64,000 bases of DNA from Gadus chalcogrammus (GCF_026213295.1 NC_079426.1:19513817-19577816); one strand, 5' to 3'; counted from the first letter of the stretch, positions 36,101-47,790 are shown. Notes: a model not told the origin generated them from the sequence alone. Program-made: numbers and translations.

Positions 36101-38990
36101 GTACGTCGATCAGTGCTTTAGGCTCAAATGCCTAAAGATCCTACATTTGTGATGAACCAATGAATAATAAATTAATAATGAGGTTTTTAATCTTTTAATT
36201 GTATCATCCTTTTTAAATCATACCGAAAAAGGCCAAACATTAGATGGCAGCAAACTCACCAACGTAATCGTCTATGCTCCTAACCTCTGTGACACTTGCC
36301 CTTCCCCAGAGCTGAACCGGGGGGACACTGCACAGGACAAACATGTAAAGGAGGCCAAGACCAAGTGCCGAACGATTGCATCTCTGCTGACGGATGCTCC
36401 TAACCCTCACTCCAAGGGTGTGCTGATGTTCAAAAAGAGACGTCAGCGGTCCAAGAAGTACACTTTGACCAGCTTCGGTAGTGTGGACGAGGACATGTGC
36501 CAGGAGTCCCAGGAAGAGGATGGTGTATTTCAAGGAAGTGAGTCAGAGTTTGATGAAGAAGGCTTCTCGGCTGCACCTGATCCAACCTGGGACAGCGACT
36601 GCCTAGATAAGCTGGATAAAAGGGCAGCAGCGAGTACTGGGGGTAGTGGAGAAATGTCTGGAGGTGCTCCAAGTCCAGGGTTGAGTGACACCACGGGCAA
36701 AGGAGCCCAGCTGTTTGAGCAGCAAAGGAGAAGAGCTGCTGAACACGCCAAGAAAACGGAGGCTGCACAGCCTAAGATGCCTGCACAGCCTCAAAGCCAG
36801 GGGCGCGACCAGTGGCAACCTCACGCAGAACCACAGGCACAAGCAGTTGTCCCGTCTCCACAAATGACACAAATCTTACGAGATGATGCTCAACCTATGA
36901 TGGCCCAAGCCCCAGTCGCTGTGTTAGGTAACCAAGCTAATAGCAATATAAGTTACACTGGAGTGGGCTCGGCCAGCATGGTCATGCCACCTACATCTGC
37001 AACCCCCTCCGAGTCATCGATACCGGACGTTTTGTCTAGTAATGTTCTCAACCGAACCGCCCGTCCCTTTGCCCCGGGTTTTATAACCAGCAGGTCTGCC
37101 ACAGCCCCTGTTGTGTTCCGTCCATCTGTAGCAAAGAAGCCCCAGCGTCCTGCCTCAGCGATGATTGCATTGACACCATTCTCCACTTCCTCTGAGCCAT
37201 ACAATAATGTTGCATTGGCAGCTATGCCACCCTTACAGCCGATTGGTCCACCATCAATGTTCTCACCGCCTTTCAGTCAGTCTGTACCTGGTGGTCCTCT
37301 CCCCTCAACCCCAATGGCCTTTCACAATCAAATCCCTCAACCTCCTCCTTATCAGGTACAGCACATGCAGGCCCCACAACCAATGACAAGTGCTCCCCAG
37401 GCTCCATATACATGTGTGGCTTCCCCGCCAATGCCTCCTGTATCAATGCACCAACCAGTTTCATATGGACCTGTCACTCCAAGTGATGCTGCGCCATTGC
37501 TCCAAGCTTCTGTAGCAAAGGCTCCTAATCCAGTTCTGCCAATCCCTCCAGTTCAGGTGCCAATGGTCCAAACACCGCCCGTCCAAGTCTCCCTAGCCCC
37601 TTCAGCTCCAGTGTCTGTTGTCTATCAGCAAGCCGCTGTGGCTCCTACTCCTGTCCCTGGGTCAACAGGTCGCACAGGCATTCTGTTGGATGCTCGTCGG
37701 CGTGGTGGGAAGTATAAGCCTATGTTCAATGTTCCAGAGGTCAAGAAGAACTCACCTAATCCTCACCTGCTGTCCATGGTTCAGAATTTAGATGAAAGAC
37801 CTGCCCGATATCGGTATGGCCAGCCTCCGGAGGCCTACAGCGAAGATGTGGAGGAAGACTACAGTGATTCTGGTAAGGGCAGGATGCCCCCCCCGGTGGC
37901 CCCCAAGCCTCGGGTGATCCATGAAGCCCCCCAGATTCCTCAAGCTGAAGGCAAGGGGGCTCAGCTGTTTGCCCGGAGGCAGAACCGGATGGGCATGTAC
38001 GTGGTGGACACCCCACCTGAGACTCCTTACCAGCAGGAGGTAACCTATAATGCTCAATCTCAAGCCCTATCCCCAAATCCGTCCCTCACATCTCCATGGA
38101 AGTATTCCCCCAACATCAGAGCTCCACCACCCATTGGCTACAATCCCCTCTTGGCTCCATCTGTCCCCGTTGGACCTCAGAGAGATGCAGCTAAGCCTGA
38201 AAACCCGGCTAGAGGGGGAATGGGCGTGCAGAAAGAGGGAATAAAAGCATTGGATTTCATGAGAAGGCAGCCTTACCAGCTCAACCCTGCTATGTTTAGT
38301 TATGGAGGCAGTAATGCTAATCTGTCCACCATGCCTTCCTACCAGGCCCAGCAGCAGCAGCACGCTGGTTATTCCAACACATTGGTGGGAAGCTCGCTCA
38401 CCCAACCAAGGCAGATCCCTCTGAAAACTGCTCGCGTGTATGAAATCAAGCGCTTCTCCACACCAACACCAATGACAGCACCCTCTCTGACACCCAAGGT
38501 TATCGCTCCCCGCTCAGCCACCACTCTCGGGGAGCGTATCACACGTTCCGACATGATCTCACCACCTCCTAAACCTCTAACTCAAACCCATGCCTCCTTT
38601 TCAACCTTTGCTCCGACCTCAGCTCCTCTGACTGAGTTCAACTACGCCGCTGCGCCTGCTGCTGGCGTCCCGGCGTTCCCGTCGTATGCTCCAGCCCCCG
38701 CACCAAGGCCCGCCCCATCTCTGTTCCAACCCACCGGCCTGCCCAGTCTACCACACATCAATACAGCACCTATTCCACACTATGTTCCCAACGCCCATCC
38801 CATGCCCTACACCCCAGTGTCGTATACCTCTGGGCTCCAGTATGCCAAGCAGTTTCAGAGCGCCCCGGAGCTCAGCATACTCGCCTCCTTGCCCCCACTG
38901 AAGCCCAACCCTGTCCAGGTGCCCAAGCCTCGCTTTGTTGCCACCAAGCGGGGAGTCCAACCTGGTGTCTGGAGACCTGGGGCTTTTTAA
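31260..38990 (+). CDS. synpo2l: Synaptopodin 2-like protein (PDZ, actin-associated), four coding exons
   Basis: SYNPO2L (CHAP) is a striated-muscle Z-disc protein that binds alpha-actinin and filamentous actin. Exons: 31260-31361, 33916-34067, 34166-34911 and 36310-38990, with GT/AG borders and matching phases; about 1,226 aa, longer than the roughly 977 aa human protein. The PDZ domain occupies about residues 5-85 with the carboxylate-binding loop PWGFRL and AGLREGDELVSIN. Later landmarks typical of SYNPO2L rather than SYNPO2 are EAYYGETDSDAD (about 146-157), KTKCRTIASLLTDAPNPHSK (about 350), SWKYSPNIR-like KYSPNIRAPPPIGYNPLL, GIKALDFMRRQPYQL and the C-terminal VWRPGAF. A PPPY WW-binding motif sits near residue 678. 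Most of the protein is Pro/Ala/Ser-rich and probably disordered. Which teleost paralog (a or b) is open. Confidence 0.95.
32511..32575 (+). ncRNA. Perfect 26-bp stem hairpin in synpo2l intron 1 (candidate structured RNA)
   Basis: CTTAGCATAAAGAGCAGTTT plus GTGCTT (32,511-32,536) is followed by a 13-nt loop and its exact inverse complement at 32,550-32,575. Such a perfect stem could be a precursor hairpin, a young foldback duplication or a small inverted-repeat insertion. No miRNA family was recognised. Confidence 0.45.
33102..33180. repeat. (CA)n microsatellite in synpo2l intron 1
   Basis: About 39 uninterrupted CA units. Apart from this and the hairpin, intron 1 (31,362-33,915) shows nothing recognised. 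Confidence 0.98.
34912..36309 (+). other. synpo2l: synpo2l intron 3
   Basis: Begins GTGAGT after a split codon and ends in CCCCAG. No other gene or repeat family was recognised within it. Confidence 0.7.
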
Positions 38991-41139
38991 CTCCAATGCA
39001 CCATCTCATTTACAGTTTGTGTGTTGAATAAGTTTGTGTCGATTGCAAGGTTATTTTTTTTTTTTAATTACCTTTTTTTGGGGGGGGGGTTGCAAAATGC
39101 TGCTTTACACATTTATGTTTTTGTTGACAGTGGTTACACTATGCTCACATTTGGCTGATTGACATAAGATGTTGGGGACATGCTAGGTGATTGAACAGCA
39201 GGTCAGGTGTGTGCCTGTCCTGTGTAAGATTTGGGAAACGACTTCTAGAAGACAGCTATGGATTAAGTCATCATCATCACTGTCTAAGTGGAGCCTGAAC
39301 TGAATTGCTTTGAAATGTCGGAAATGTTGGAGAATCAGATGTGGAGATGAGTTTATCGAGCACATATTGGACAGCCACCATATGAGCTAAGTGGTTTTGT
39401 TTCCCTACTGTTTCTGGCTCGTAGATTTGAAGATCCAGAGGATTTTCATTGAACCATTTTTGTCTATGGTTAAACACTTAAATTATTTGCAAAATATGTA
39501 ATTCTATTAAAGAATCACACCGTAAGTGGTATTTCTTCTGGTCTTTTATGAATCAGACATTTAAAATGCTAATATATTACTGCGTAAATAGCTGGTCACA
39601 AAAAGTATAAGAGTTGTGTTTAACACCATAGCTAACTTTGGCTGGACAGAAATGTTATATTTTTCTACAGGGTTCTGGTTAAAAAGTGCCCTGGCTGTGG
39701 CTGAATACACTGTCGCTGGATATCTCAACCACACCTTCCTGGTACCAGAGTACCCTTTCTTGGATGTTTTAAATCCGTACCTTGTATTTAATAAATGTCG
39801 CTAATGTTTGAATGTTAACTTTGCGTTGCGTTATTTTGGCGTAATATAATTGCCATCTGGGTGAGGTGAAAAAAGCAGAGCACCGGCATTGTATATAAGA
39901 GGGTAACAGAGACGTGGACAGAGACAGAAACAGGGACTGAAACCAAGCCAGACAACTGACTGAAGGGCTTGGAAATACAGTCTATAAATGAAGTCCTCTG
40001 GTGTTATTGAAAGTTGTAAAGACAAAGTTCTGCCTGTACAAACTCACTTTAGAGAGGGGCGCATCCAGAAATCAGCAGCGAGAAAATTAATTGAAAAGAG
40101 ATCTACAATAGTGTTTAAGTTTTAAGTCCCACAGCCAGTCGAAATTAAAAGAGCATTGTAGTAAAATTGTAAGTTCTGCAGGCTTTGGCAAGGAAGAGAG
40201 AGGGAGTGATATCCTACAGGAGACACATAAGGGAACCGTGTTTGCTCCCTATAACAAAGAAGATTTTAAAGGTTGCCTATGGATAAAAGCAATCACTGCC
40301 CATAACCATCAAGCCCTTTGAGATAATGGGGATTTCAATGCCGATATGAAGTTTACTTGTAGGGCTGAGATTGTTGCGAAGAGTTGTTTAATTGGGGTTT
40401 ATTCATGTAACAGGTTTCTTGACCGTGAATAGACCAGTGAGCACCAAGATACTTACTTTTTTTTCTATTTAAAAAAATATATATTTCAAAGTTGTTTTTT
40501 GTATTCATATTATTATAAAAATAGTATGGGTCAAAATATAAGAATTTTACATTTCTGGATATAGAGCGAATAAGGTGTGAGTGTGAACATGTTTATTATG
40601 CAAATATTATATAGCAAGCGCTTTACACTGACTTGGGCACAAGGCATTTTTAATGAAATAAAGGTAGCAATGAAAGCTTTTCAGTGGTCTGACTGAATGT
40701 GTGATTTGACACTGCCCCCTATCGTTTAATGTGTGACTTACAGTATCTGGAAGCATCTGGTCATAAATAGCCTGCTTGGGCTAGAATATATTATCAAACA
40801 GCAATACAAATACCGTAATATAAATTTGGTGATTGACATAATATTTTATATTGCTTATCAGCCTATAGCCCATTAATATGTATTAGAAGGCACCAATAAT
40901 CATGTCTGCAAAATAATACATACATTCATGGATTTCAGCTATTATCTATTCATTCCGAGGGGATATGCACTTTTAATTAGTTGTATTTAATTTACTCATG
41001 TGTCACCTTCAATTAATAAAAACCAAACACAGGACACAGTAGGCCTACTAATCCTGTATCGTTCAAAAGATGATCTTACTACAATAATAGCAGGCCTGTC
41101 CCATGCATTAGTACTCAAGTCGGTCAGTGTGCATGTGCC
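38991..41139. other. synpo2l 3' UTR and following intergenic DNA
   Basis: Candidate poly(A) signals are ATTAAA near 39,507 and AATAAA at 39,790-39,795. The rest is AT-rich with no recognised gene on either strand. Confidence 0.5.
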
Positions 41140-41145
41140 AAGCAG

Positions 41146-41834
41146 TATGAGGGGCCGTATGGGACATTATTCAGAATAAGCATGCACATACACATATGAA
41201 ACCAAACTCATCCACGTACTATACTGAAAACCTTGCACACATACACAACTGAAACACTCACACAAATAACTGAAAAATTATACGCTCACATGCACAACTG
41301 AAAAGCTCGCATAAAACCTAGTGAAACCTTTTATATGGACTACTGAAATGCTTTCACACATACTAGTAAAATATTCTCATACACACAGCTGAAAAATGTC
41401 CTCTCACATACACACATGTGAAACCATTCAAATAGTCTATAAGAGCTTTTCAGTTGATTGAGTGAAGGTGTTTCAGTTGTGTATGTAAAAGCTTTTACTT
41501 GTGTATGGGTGAGGTTTTCAGTATAGTATGTGAATGGTTTCATATGTGTGTGTGAGAGAAAATTTTTCAGCTGTGTTTATGAGAACATTTTATTAGTATG
41601 TGTGAAAGCATTTCGGTAGTCCATGTAAAAGGTTTCACTAGGTTTTATGCGAGCTTTTCAGTTGTGTATGTGAGCGTATAATTTTTCAGTTGTTTGTGTG
41701 AGTGTTTCAGTTGTGTATGTAAAAGCTTTTCATTTGTATGTGTGCAAGGTTTTCAGTATAGTATGTGAATGAGTTTGGTTTCATACGTGTATGTGCATGC
41801 TTATTCTGAATAATGTCCCATACGGCCCCTCATA
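41146..41834. mobile_element. Foldback element with about 280-310 bp inverted arms
   Basis: The left arm (41,146 to about 41,430) and right arm (about 41,520-41,834) are inverted copies, starting TATGAGGGGCCGTATGGGAC and ending with the exact inverse. The element is flanked by a 6-bp duplication, AAGCAG (41,140-41,145 and 41,835-41,840). Each arm is built from degenerate units resembling TTTTCAGTTGTGTATGTGAG. A spacer of about 90 bp of the same unit type separates the arms, and there is no open frame. The structure fits a foldback or long-TIR MITE; the superfamily is unknown. Confidence 0.85.
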
Positions 41835-41849
41835 AAGCAGCCTGCAGCT

Positions 41850-41851
<2 letters not shown>

Positions 41852-41907
<56 letters not shown>
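41852..41907. repeat. (CA)n microsatellite
   Basis: About 28 CA units directly right of the foldback element, with degenerate CA-rich repeats to about 42,018. Confidence 0.97.
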
Positions 41908-41908
<1 letters not shown>

Positions 41909-42104
41909 CACGCGCAAATGAATACATACACTGCAAGCACGCACATACACACCACATACACACACACACACCGCACACACGCACAAACATACACGGAAAC
42001 GCGCACGCACACACACAGTAAGTCAAGACCAGTGCCGTGTTCCAATACCCGTACTATCCATACTTACTAGCCAAATTTTGAGTACGTAGTACCAGAGCCC
42101 GTCT

Positions 42105-44945
42105 ACGAAGGGCCTGGGCACTTCCTATACGCCCCATTGTACCGATCTTGGTTGTAGTTGCATTAGACATCCACTGGGGGTGATCGCGGGCGAGTCAAGA
42201 TTGAATGGGAGTCTATGGGGCTAAACGGCTAAATATATCTCTTTCACCTGCTTGTCGTTGAAATATCGCACATTTTATTGTAGATTCCGCAAGTTCAATA
42301 TAGATTATAGTTCAAAAGTCAAATGAATGAGTACTTATGTCCTTTCGATTTCTTACAGTTTGGGCCGTTGTTGGCCGTACACGCTAGCATTCTGCTAATG
42401 AATGCTGATTGGTCAGGGCCGGACTTGCGACTGATTACAACCAGAGACCCCTCTTGATGGCATCTAAAGCTGAAGCACAATCGGAGGACTTTTCGTCGAA
42501 GTTAATTTTGCGTACTGTATTTATATTTTCCTGCAGGCATTTTTATTTGTTATAGTTATGTATGGTGAAAGTACATGGGTATAAATGGAATTTCTTCAAT
42601 GTCTTGTGTTCAATGTTCAATGAGTTACGGTACGATATGACAACCTTAAATAATACAGTCAATGTCCCACTCAATATCATTTCATCTGTCATTGTCTATT
42701 TTTCGAAAATAAATTTCTCTGCCCTGCAACACATAGGCTAGTTTGTTAAATGAGCAGTGGCGTCTTTGCATTAGGGGCCAGTGGGGCACGGCCCCACCAG
42801 AGAATGCTGCCATGCAGGGCACGATTATACTTTTCTTTTTTTTTTTCAAAAATGTCATTAAGCATAAGTTAATAATACATTAATTCTTAATAATTAATTA
42901 CATGTCCGCAGTTTTAATTTCATGAACGCAATTGTTGTAGTGTAGTAGTTGTGTGTGAAATAGTTCGTTGCTCCGTCTCGTCTGTTCCGCTCGGTGGGGC
43001 CCAGCCGAGATGGCCCTGTCTGCTGCAGTGTAGAAAACTGGTGCTGTTGCGCGAGCAAGCGCGTGCGCAGCGCCCGCTTCTGTTTCGGCGGTGGGGCCAG
43101 AAGTTTAGTGCCCCAAAGCTCTTCTCATTGGCTGATTTGTAGAAAGGGCGGGGTTTACGGCGGGAGCCGATCAGATCTTGCTAGCTAGCTAACGTAGTTA
43201 CTGTTACAGTTACAGTAAATAACAACAAATGGACGTTTCATTCATTAAATGATGAATCGTGTCGAGTATCTGTCTCATGTGAGATTTAGCACTTGAACAG
43301 ATGTTGGAGATAAAACGTTTGGGACCACATCGCCCGACGGATTTAATCATTATTCAAGAGGGAAAGGACAAGAATAGATCGTTCAACCAGGAGTGGTTCA
43401 AGCGGAAAAAAATGCTTGTGTTTCACCTCAGCCACACAAAGGAGACCAGACAGCACTGTCCTTAAAGCACAGGTAATTACCATCTTGGCCCAAACTTACT
43501 TAAATTTTCACCCAGGATTATCCAGATCTGAATAGGCAACCACTCTATCAGGCTAGATTCATTGTTAATTGTACAGTATGGTGGCCTGCAAACTTAATAC
43601 AACTTAAACCATACTTCTTCTTTTTTTGGTAGGCTATATTGTGAGTGGTGGCTTTGTATATTGATTGCTGTGTAAAGGGTGTGCGCCGTTGTGTTTTTAT
43701 TGTTGCCACGTTGTTGTTTTCTTGAGTTTTGATATTGTGAGATCTTGAACGCTGCCATTTGGTGGTGCTATTGCTATAATAGCCTAATATACGTCGTCAG
43801 ATTCACGTTTGAGTGATGGCATTATTCAGCTGCAATTTTGGTCCCCTCTGTCACTTGCTACTGTTTTTGTGGTGATGGTAGTAATAGGCCTATGTGGTAT
43901 TTCTGGATTGCGTTATAATATTTTCCTGCATGGGCCCCACCAGAGTTTCCAAACCAAAATCGCCACTGTAAATGAGAAATATGGTCTAGGTCACATTGAA
44001 ACAGTAATTATACAAACATGATACCAACATAGCAACAGGCAAGTTTATTCAAACATCACACTAACAAGAACACAATAAGAACAGTAACTAATAGTAAATA
44101 CACAAAAAAATTAGAAATTATTTAACAACACTGAACATACTGAACAGAGGCAGGGAAAAAAGACAGAGGAAGAAGACTTGTCCGTTGTCACAGCATCAAG
44201 GTCCAACTAGAGATCAAGAAAGGAAGAGGCATGAGGAGGAGTACAACAGAACACTGTGCTCTCTAGGAGATTGTTTACTGATATAAACTAAGTTTATGCA
44301 GTCTTACAATTATGATTCAAATCCAGGTTTCTATTTCAGGAGAAAAATAGATAATCAGCCGACAGCCAGCCAGCTGATAGCAGCTAGCACTAAATAGAAA
44401 TCAATAGCGATTTCGTTACAAAAAAAAAAGCTTTATCATCGGCACTAGTGAGGATTAAAAAACACTCTCTGTAAATATTCGCGCATTTCTTTTTTTTACA
44501 TCAGCTCACTAAAACTCTCTGTAACTCGTGTATTAAGCAAAAAAAATCCTTACCTCCAACAGCTGGTGTTATCGTGAGAAAAGGGAATGATGCGCAAGTG
44601 CCGAAGTGATTCAGAAACTGCCGTAAAGCAGTACCTCTGACAGTATGAGAATGTGTGACGTCATCGCATTTTTAAAGGCCTTTTTAGAACAGATACGTGA
44701 CCTTAAAAAATGCAATATTCAGCTGAGTTTATTATCTTAGCCCCACCTTTTGAACGCAACTTTCAAATTACTTGACAAAAAATTACATCGTGAGAAAAGT
44801 GGATTCTGACGGTAAAACCCCATAGGCTCCCATTCATTCTGGACTCGCCTGCGAGCACCCCGCGTGGACAGAGATTATTACCGCAACCAGTCCAGAAAAC
44901 CGGAACTAACCAGCGAGTGCCCATTCTCCTCATATTAGACATTCT
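42105..44945. mobile_element. Degenerate DNA transposon with long imperfect inverted ends, host of a nested hAT element
   Basis: The stretch around GAATGGGAGTCTATGGGGCT at 42,202-42,221 has its inverse near 44,818-44,837, and similarity runs outward through GGGCACT and ACGTASTACCAGAG-type ends over more than 100 bp per side. The arms are clearly related but diverged. The hAT element at 42,755-43,968 lies inside. Exact ends and superfamily are uncertain. Confidence 0.5.
42755..43968 (+). mobile_element. hAT-superfamily element, internally decayed, with perfect 8-bp target duplication
   Basis: The element begins CAGTGGCGTC and ends CGCCACTG, and TAAATGAG occurs on both sides (42,747-42,754 and 43,969-43,976). 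A subterminal GGCCCCACCAGAG is repeated near both ends in the same orientation. Around 43,300-43,430 a frame reads RSFNQEWFKRKKMLVF, resembling the TTF-type zinc-finger region at the start of hAT/ZMYM-like transposases, then stops. No dimerisation domain or catalytic core was seen, so the copy is non-autonomous. Confidence 0.85.
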
Positions 44946-45551
44946 CTGGTAGTACGTTCCAATTCAGATCCGGCGAAAAGAAGTATACTTCAAGGACCCG
45001 GATGTCGTGCTCAAAACGGGCTAAGCGTGAAGTGTGGATCGAAGATGGACGTATTATAGAATGGACAACGGATTCCAAAATGGCGCCTATTCATTCCTAT
45101 GTAAACTGCTCAGTGGCGCAGGGCAACATCAAGGAGCGATATGCTTCCGCATCATGGGTCTATGGCTACGCCCTATTTCATGACGTACCGGATGCAGAAA
45201 TATAGAACGCATGCCCATCCCCCCACTCCGGTCCAAGAACAATATAAAATTATACCGTAATGCACCTGTTCTTTGTCTTTGGATCTTTTGAATAGATGGA
45301 TCAATACATGATGAATCACAATGATCGCAAGCAGAGGACCGTGAGAGTTATTGAGCAGCAGATGAACCAGTCCAAAAATCGGACACGATAACGGAGCACT
45401 GAACTAGGCCCTCTTGGATGCCATTTGTTTCACTACGACTCCTTTCAGCTGCACACCCCTCTTCCCCAGCAGATAACGGCTAATAAAACGCTTGAGGTGG
45501 CGTTTTGAAAAGAAAAAACATAAATTTTTTTAGGACATGGCATGAAGGTAA

Positions 45552-45890
45552 TTATGAGCCTTTGATTGATATCCAGACATTTTTTGCGGATACACATTCC
45601 TGTTCCCCACTTGTATTGGAGTGAACGGAGATATCTACTTCTGGGTCCCATGATTTGAGGGACCCTTCCACAGCCCGCTTAAACAGCTGCAATACCAGGC
45701 TTGGCCGCTGAGCACTGGTGGATTGCGGAAGTATGCAGTGTTCCTGGGGGCTTGGGATCGAAGGACACTTTCCGTACTCAACGGCAGCCATCTTAGCTAC
45801 GTAGCGGAAGAGGCGGAGCCAGGCTGAGCGCTCAACTCGAAAAAAAATGGATACCGAAGGGACAGCGCCTGCAGCTCGTGCACCATTCAA
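45552..45890 (-). CDS. Open frame of unknown function in repeat-rich DNA (112 codons)
   Basis: A minus-strand frame of 112 codons contains a low-complexity-free segment rich in Ser and Gln (including EHCILPQSTSAQRPSLVLQL). It was not recognised. It lies within a transposon cluster directly beside a hAT insertion, so it is most likely part of a mobile element. No splice or promoter evidence supports a host gene. Confidence 0.2.
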   Translation of the reverse strand: MNGARAAGAVPSVSIFFRVERSAWLRLFRYVAKMAAVEYGKCPSIPSPQEHCILPQSTSAQRPSLVLQLFKRAVEGSLKSWDPEVDISVHSNTSGEQECVSAKNVWISIKGS

Positions 45891-45909
45891 ATATAAGTTT
45901 TGTCGTGTT

Positions 45910-47116
45910 CAGGGCTCTACACTAACATTTTTTTCAGGAGCACTCGTGCCCCTAAGTTAAAAAATTTAGGAGCACAGGGAAAAAAAAATGGGGGCACAAT
46001 ATGTTTTTGTTTAGAACATTGATTAGCGTGCAGAAATTGCACACACCAACAGCACCAATTTACTAAAGCAAAATTAAGACAAATAAATAGACAAGATTCA
46101 ATTTAGGCTACACAAAACAGCACCAATTTCTGCTCCCACCGTACCAGGAGTTATTGGGCTGGGACTGGGTGCGATTTTTATATAGAAATCGGGACAGCGA
46201 GAATGCCAAGTGGACTCGATGTGTTTCACCACAGCATCGCGTTCCAGATTAGGGTTCCCGTTATAAACAGAGGAGCCTGCCATTGCCGATGGGGCTTCCT
46301 TACAAAATGTACAAACTTAGCATCATAAACTAGCCACCCGAAATCCTTCAACCAGTCAGGGATTGAATTTGTAGACTTTATCGACTACAGTAACAGCATT
46401 AACTTTCTCCACGCAGTATATTCATAATATTGTAATGACCACGGAAAAGGCAGTGAATTAAGTATTGATCAGACAGCGATTTAGATACTTAATAAACGTT
46501 GGAACACACAAGATTGGTAACCATAGCAACGTAGGTAAACAAACCCGCTAAACCCTCACGTAGCGCTCCCCGCGCTACGTCCATCCAGAGGCGCACAGAG
46601 GCTTTTGGCCGTGATATTATATATGCAATACAATTATATTATATCATATACTATTCTATATAGAGCTCGGGAGTCGCAAACGGCAACAAACACTTTTTCC
46701 TCCATGCTGCGGTTCACCCCGGACTGCACTGCAGGGAACGGTTTGCCGGTTGAAAACTGATTGGCTGTTACGTTACACACGTCACTCAGTGACCATGCTG
46801 TTGAACGCTGATTGGCCGTCATCACGCGAATGTCGCGGCAAGGTTTAATATATCAACTCGAGCAAAAGTGGCGTGCTGCAAATCCACCTGAAATCCACGT
46901 GAACGCGCTCGCCCGTGCCGGGCAAAAGTGTTGCGATGCAAATGGAATCGCTGCTTTGTATGGAATCGTTTCGTCCCTTCGCGTTTGGTGTGAACGCACA
47001 GTATAGTGCGCTGTGGAGAAGTCACTCGCACGCGTGCTCCTGTTTTGTTTTTCTCGTTCGCACGCCGAAATATTCACTCGCAAATGCAAGTGAAATGGGC
47101 GCACTGTAGAGCCCTG
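45910..47116. mobile_element. hAT-superfamily element, CAGGGCTCTAC ends, perfect 8-bp target duplication
   Basis: The left end is CAGGGCTCTACAC and the right end GTAGAGCCCTG, flanked on both sides by GTCGTGTT (45,902-45,909 and 47,117-47,124). The left subterminal part has the self-complementary stretch around GAGCACTCGTGCCCCTAA and TTTAGGAGCACAG seen in many fish hAT repeats. Frames inside are short, so it is a non-autonomous or decayed copy. Confidence 0.85.
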
Positions 47117-47283
47117 GTCGTGTTACATATTCATATTTATTACATTTTACAATCGCCTCAGAATAGTTTCTTTAGGCGGCTGTCGCCATCGTCATTTCCG
47201 GTAAGTGCACCACGGAGTACTCGATTTGGAACAGCACTCACATCTGAAAAATTAGTATAGTAAAATTAGTAATAGTATACTTT

Positions 47284-47790
47284 CCGTCACTGATCCAGGA
47301 TGACGTGCGGACTCGGCGTATCCTGCCAGGACTAGCAGGAGCGGAGCCTTCCCCTGGACAAGTAGACTGAGGCCGACCTGGTGGTGGTGGGGTGGATGGA
47401 GGTGCATCGAAACGAAGACCTGAGCAGCAAAGACATATGTTAGACTACTCTTTATAGAGCAGGTGTAGGCAGGTGATTGGTAGCCAGCCGCGCGTGATTT
47501 GAGTCCTCCTGGTAGAACTACCAGCAAGCTTAACATTTCTCCCATAAAGACTCGATCACCGATAAGTTTGAACAGGATTTATTTAAATAACGACATGGGA
47601 ATATTTTGCATGGTAAATCTTTGGCATGAGCCCCGTCACTGATCCAGGATGACGTGCGGACTCGGCGTATCCTGCCAGGACTAGCAGGGGCGGAGCCTTC
47701 CCCAAAAGAGAGGACGTAGGCCTACGCCGGAAATAGGTGATAACTCGGCATGTCCTGCCGGGACTGGCAGGGGCGGAGCCGACCCCAAAA
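47284..47790 (+). repeat. Direct repeat of a 71-bp GC-rich unit
   Basis: 47,284-47,354 and 47,633-47,703 differ at about one base (both contain GTCACTGATCCAGGATGACG and CTGCCAGGACTAGCAGG). A third partial, more diverged copy lies at about 47,739-47,790. Spacing of the first two is 349 bp. They could be ends of a small LTR-like or Helitron-like element; no diagnostic feature settles it. Confidence 0.75.

Larger units (their letters stand above)
42031..47238. mobile_element. Possible outer DNA transposon enclosing the 42-47 kb cluster
   Basis: AGTGCCGTGTTCCAATACCC at 42,031 and the inverse of 47,216-47,238 (AGTGCTGTTCCAAATCGAGT...) share AGTGC, GTTCCAA and GTACT. They may be the diverged ends of one ISL2EU/Harbinger-like element that later took in two hAT insertions, or ends of separate related copies. 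A spliced-looking open segment at 45,297-45,392 follows a TTTTGAATAG acceptor. This is tentative. Confidence 0.3.

Noticed and set aside
39616..39804. 62-codon frame after synpo2l with hydrophobic segments
   Set aside because: Lies in the 3' UTR, and no homology or start context supports it.
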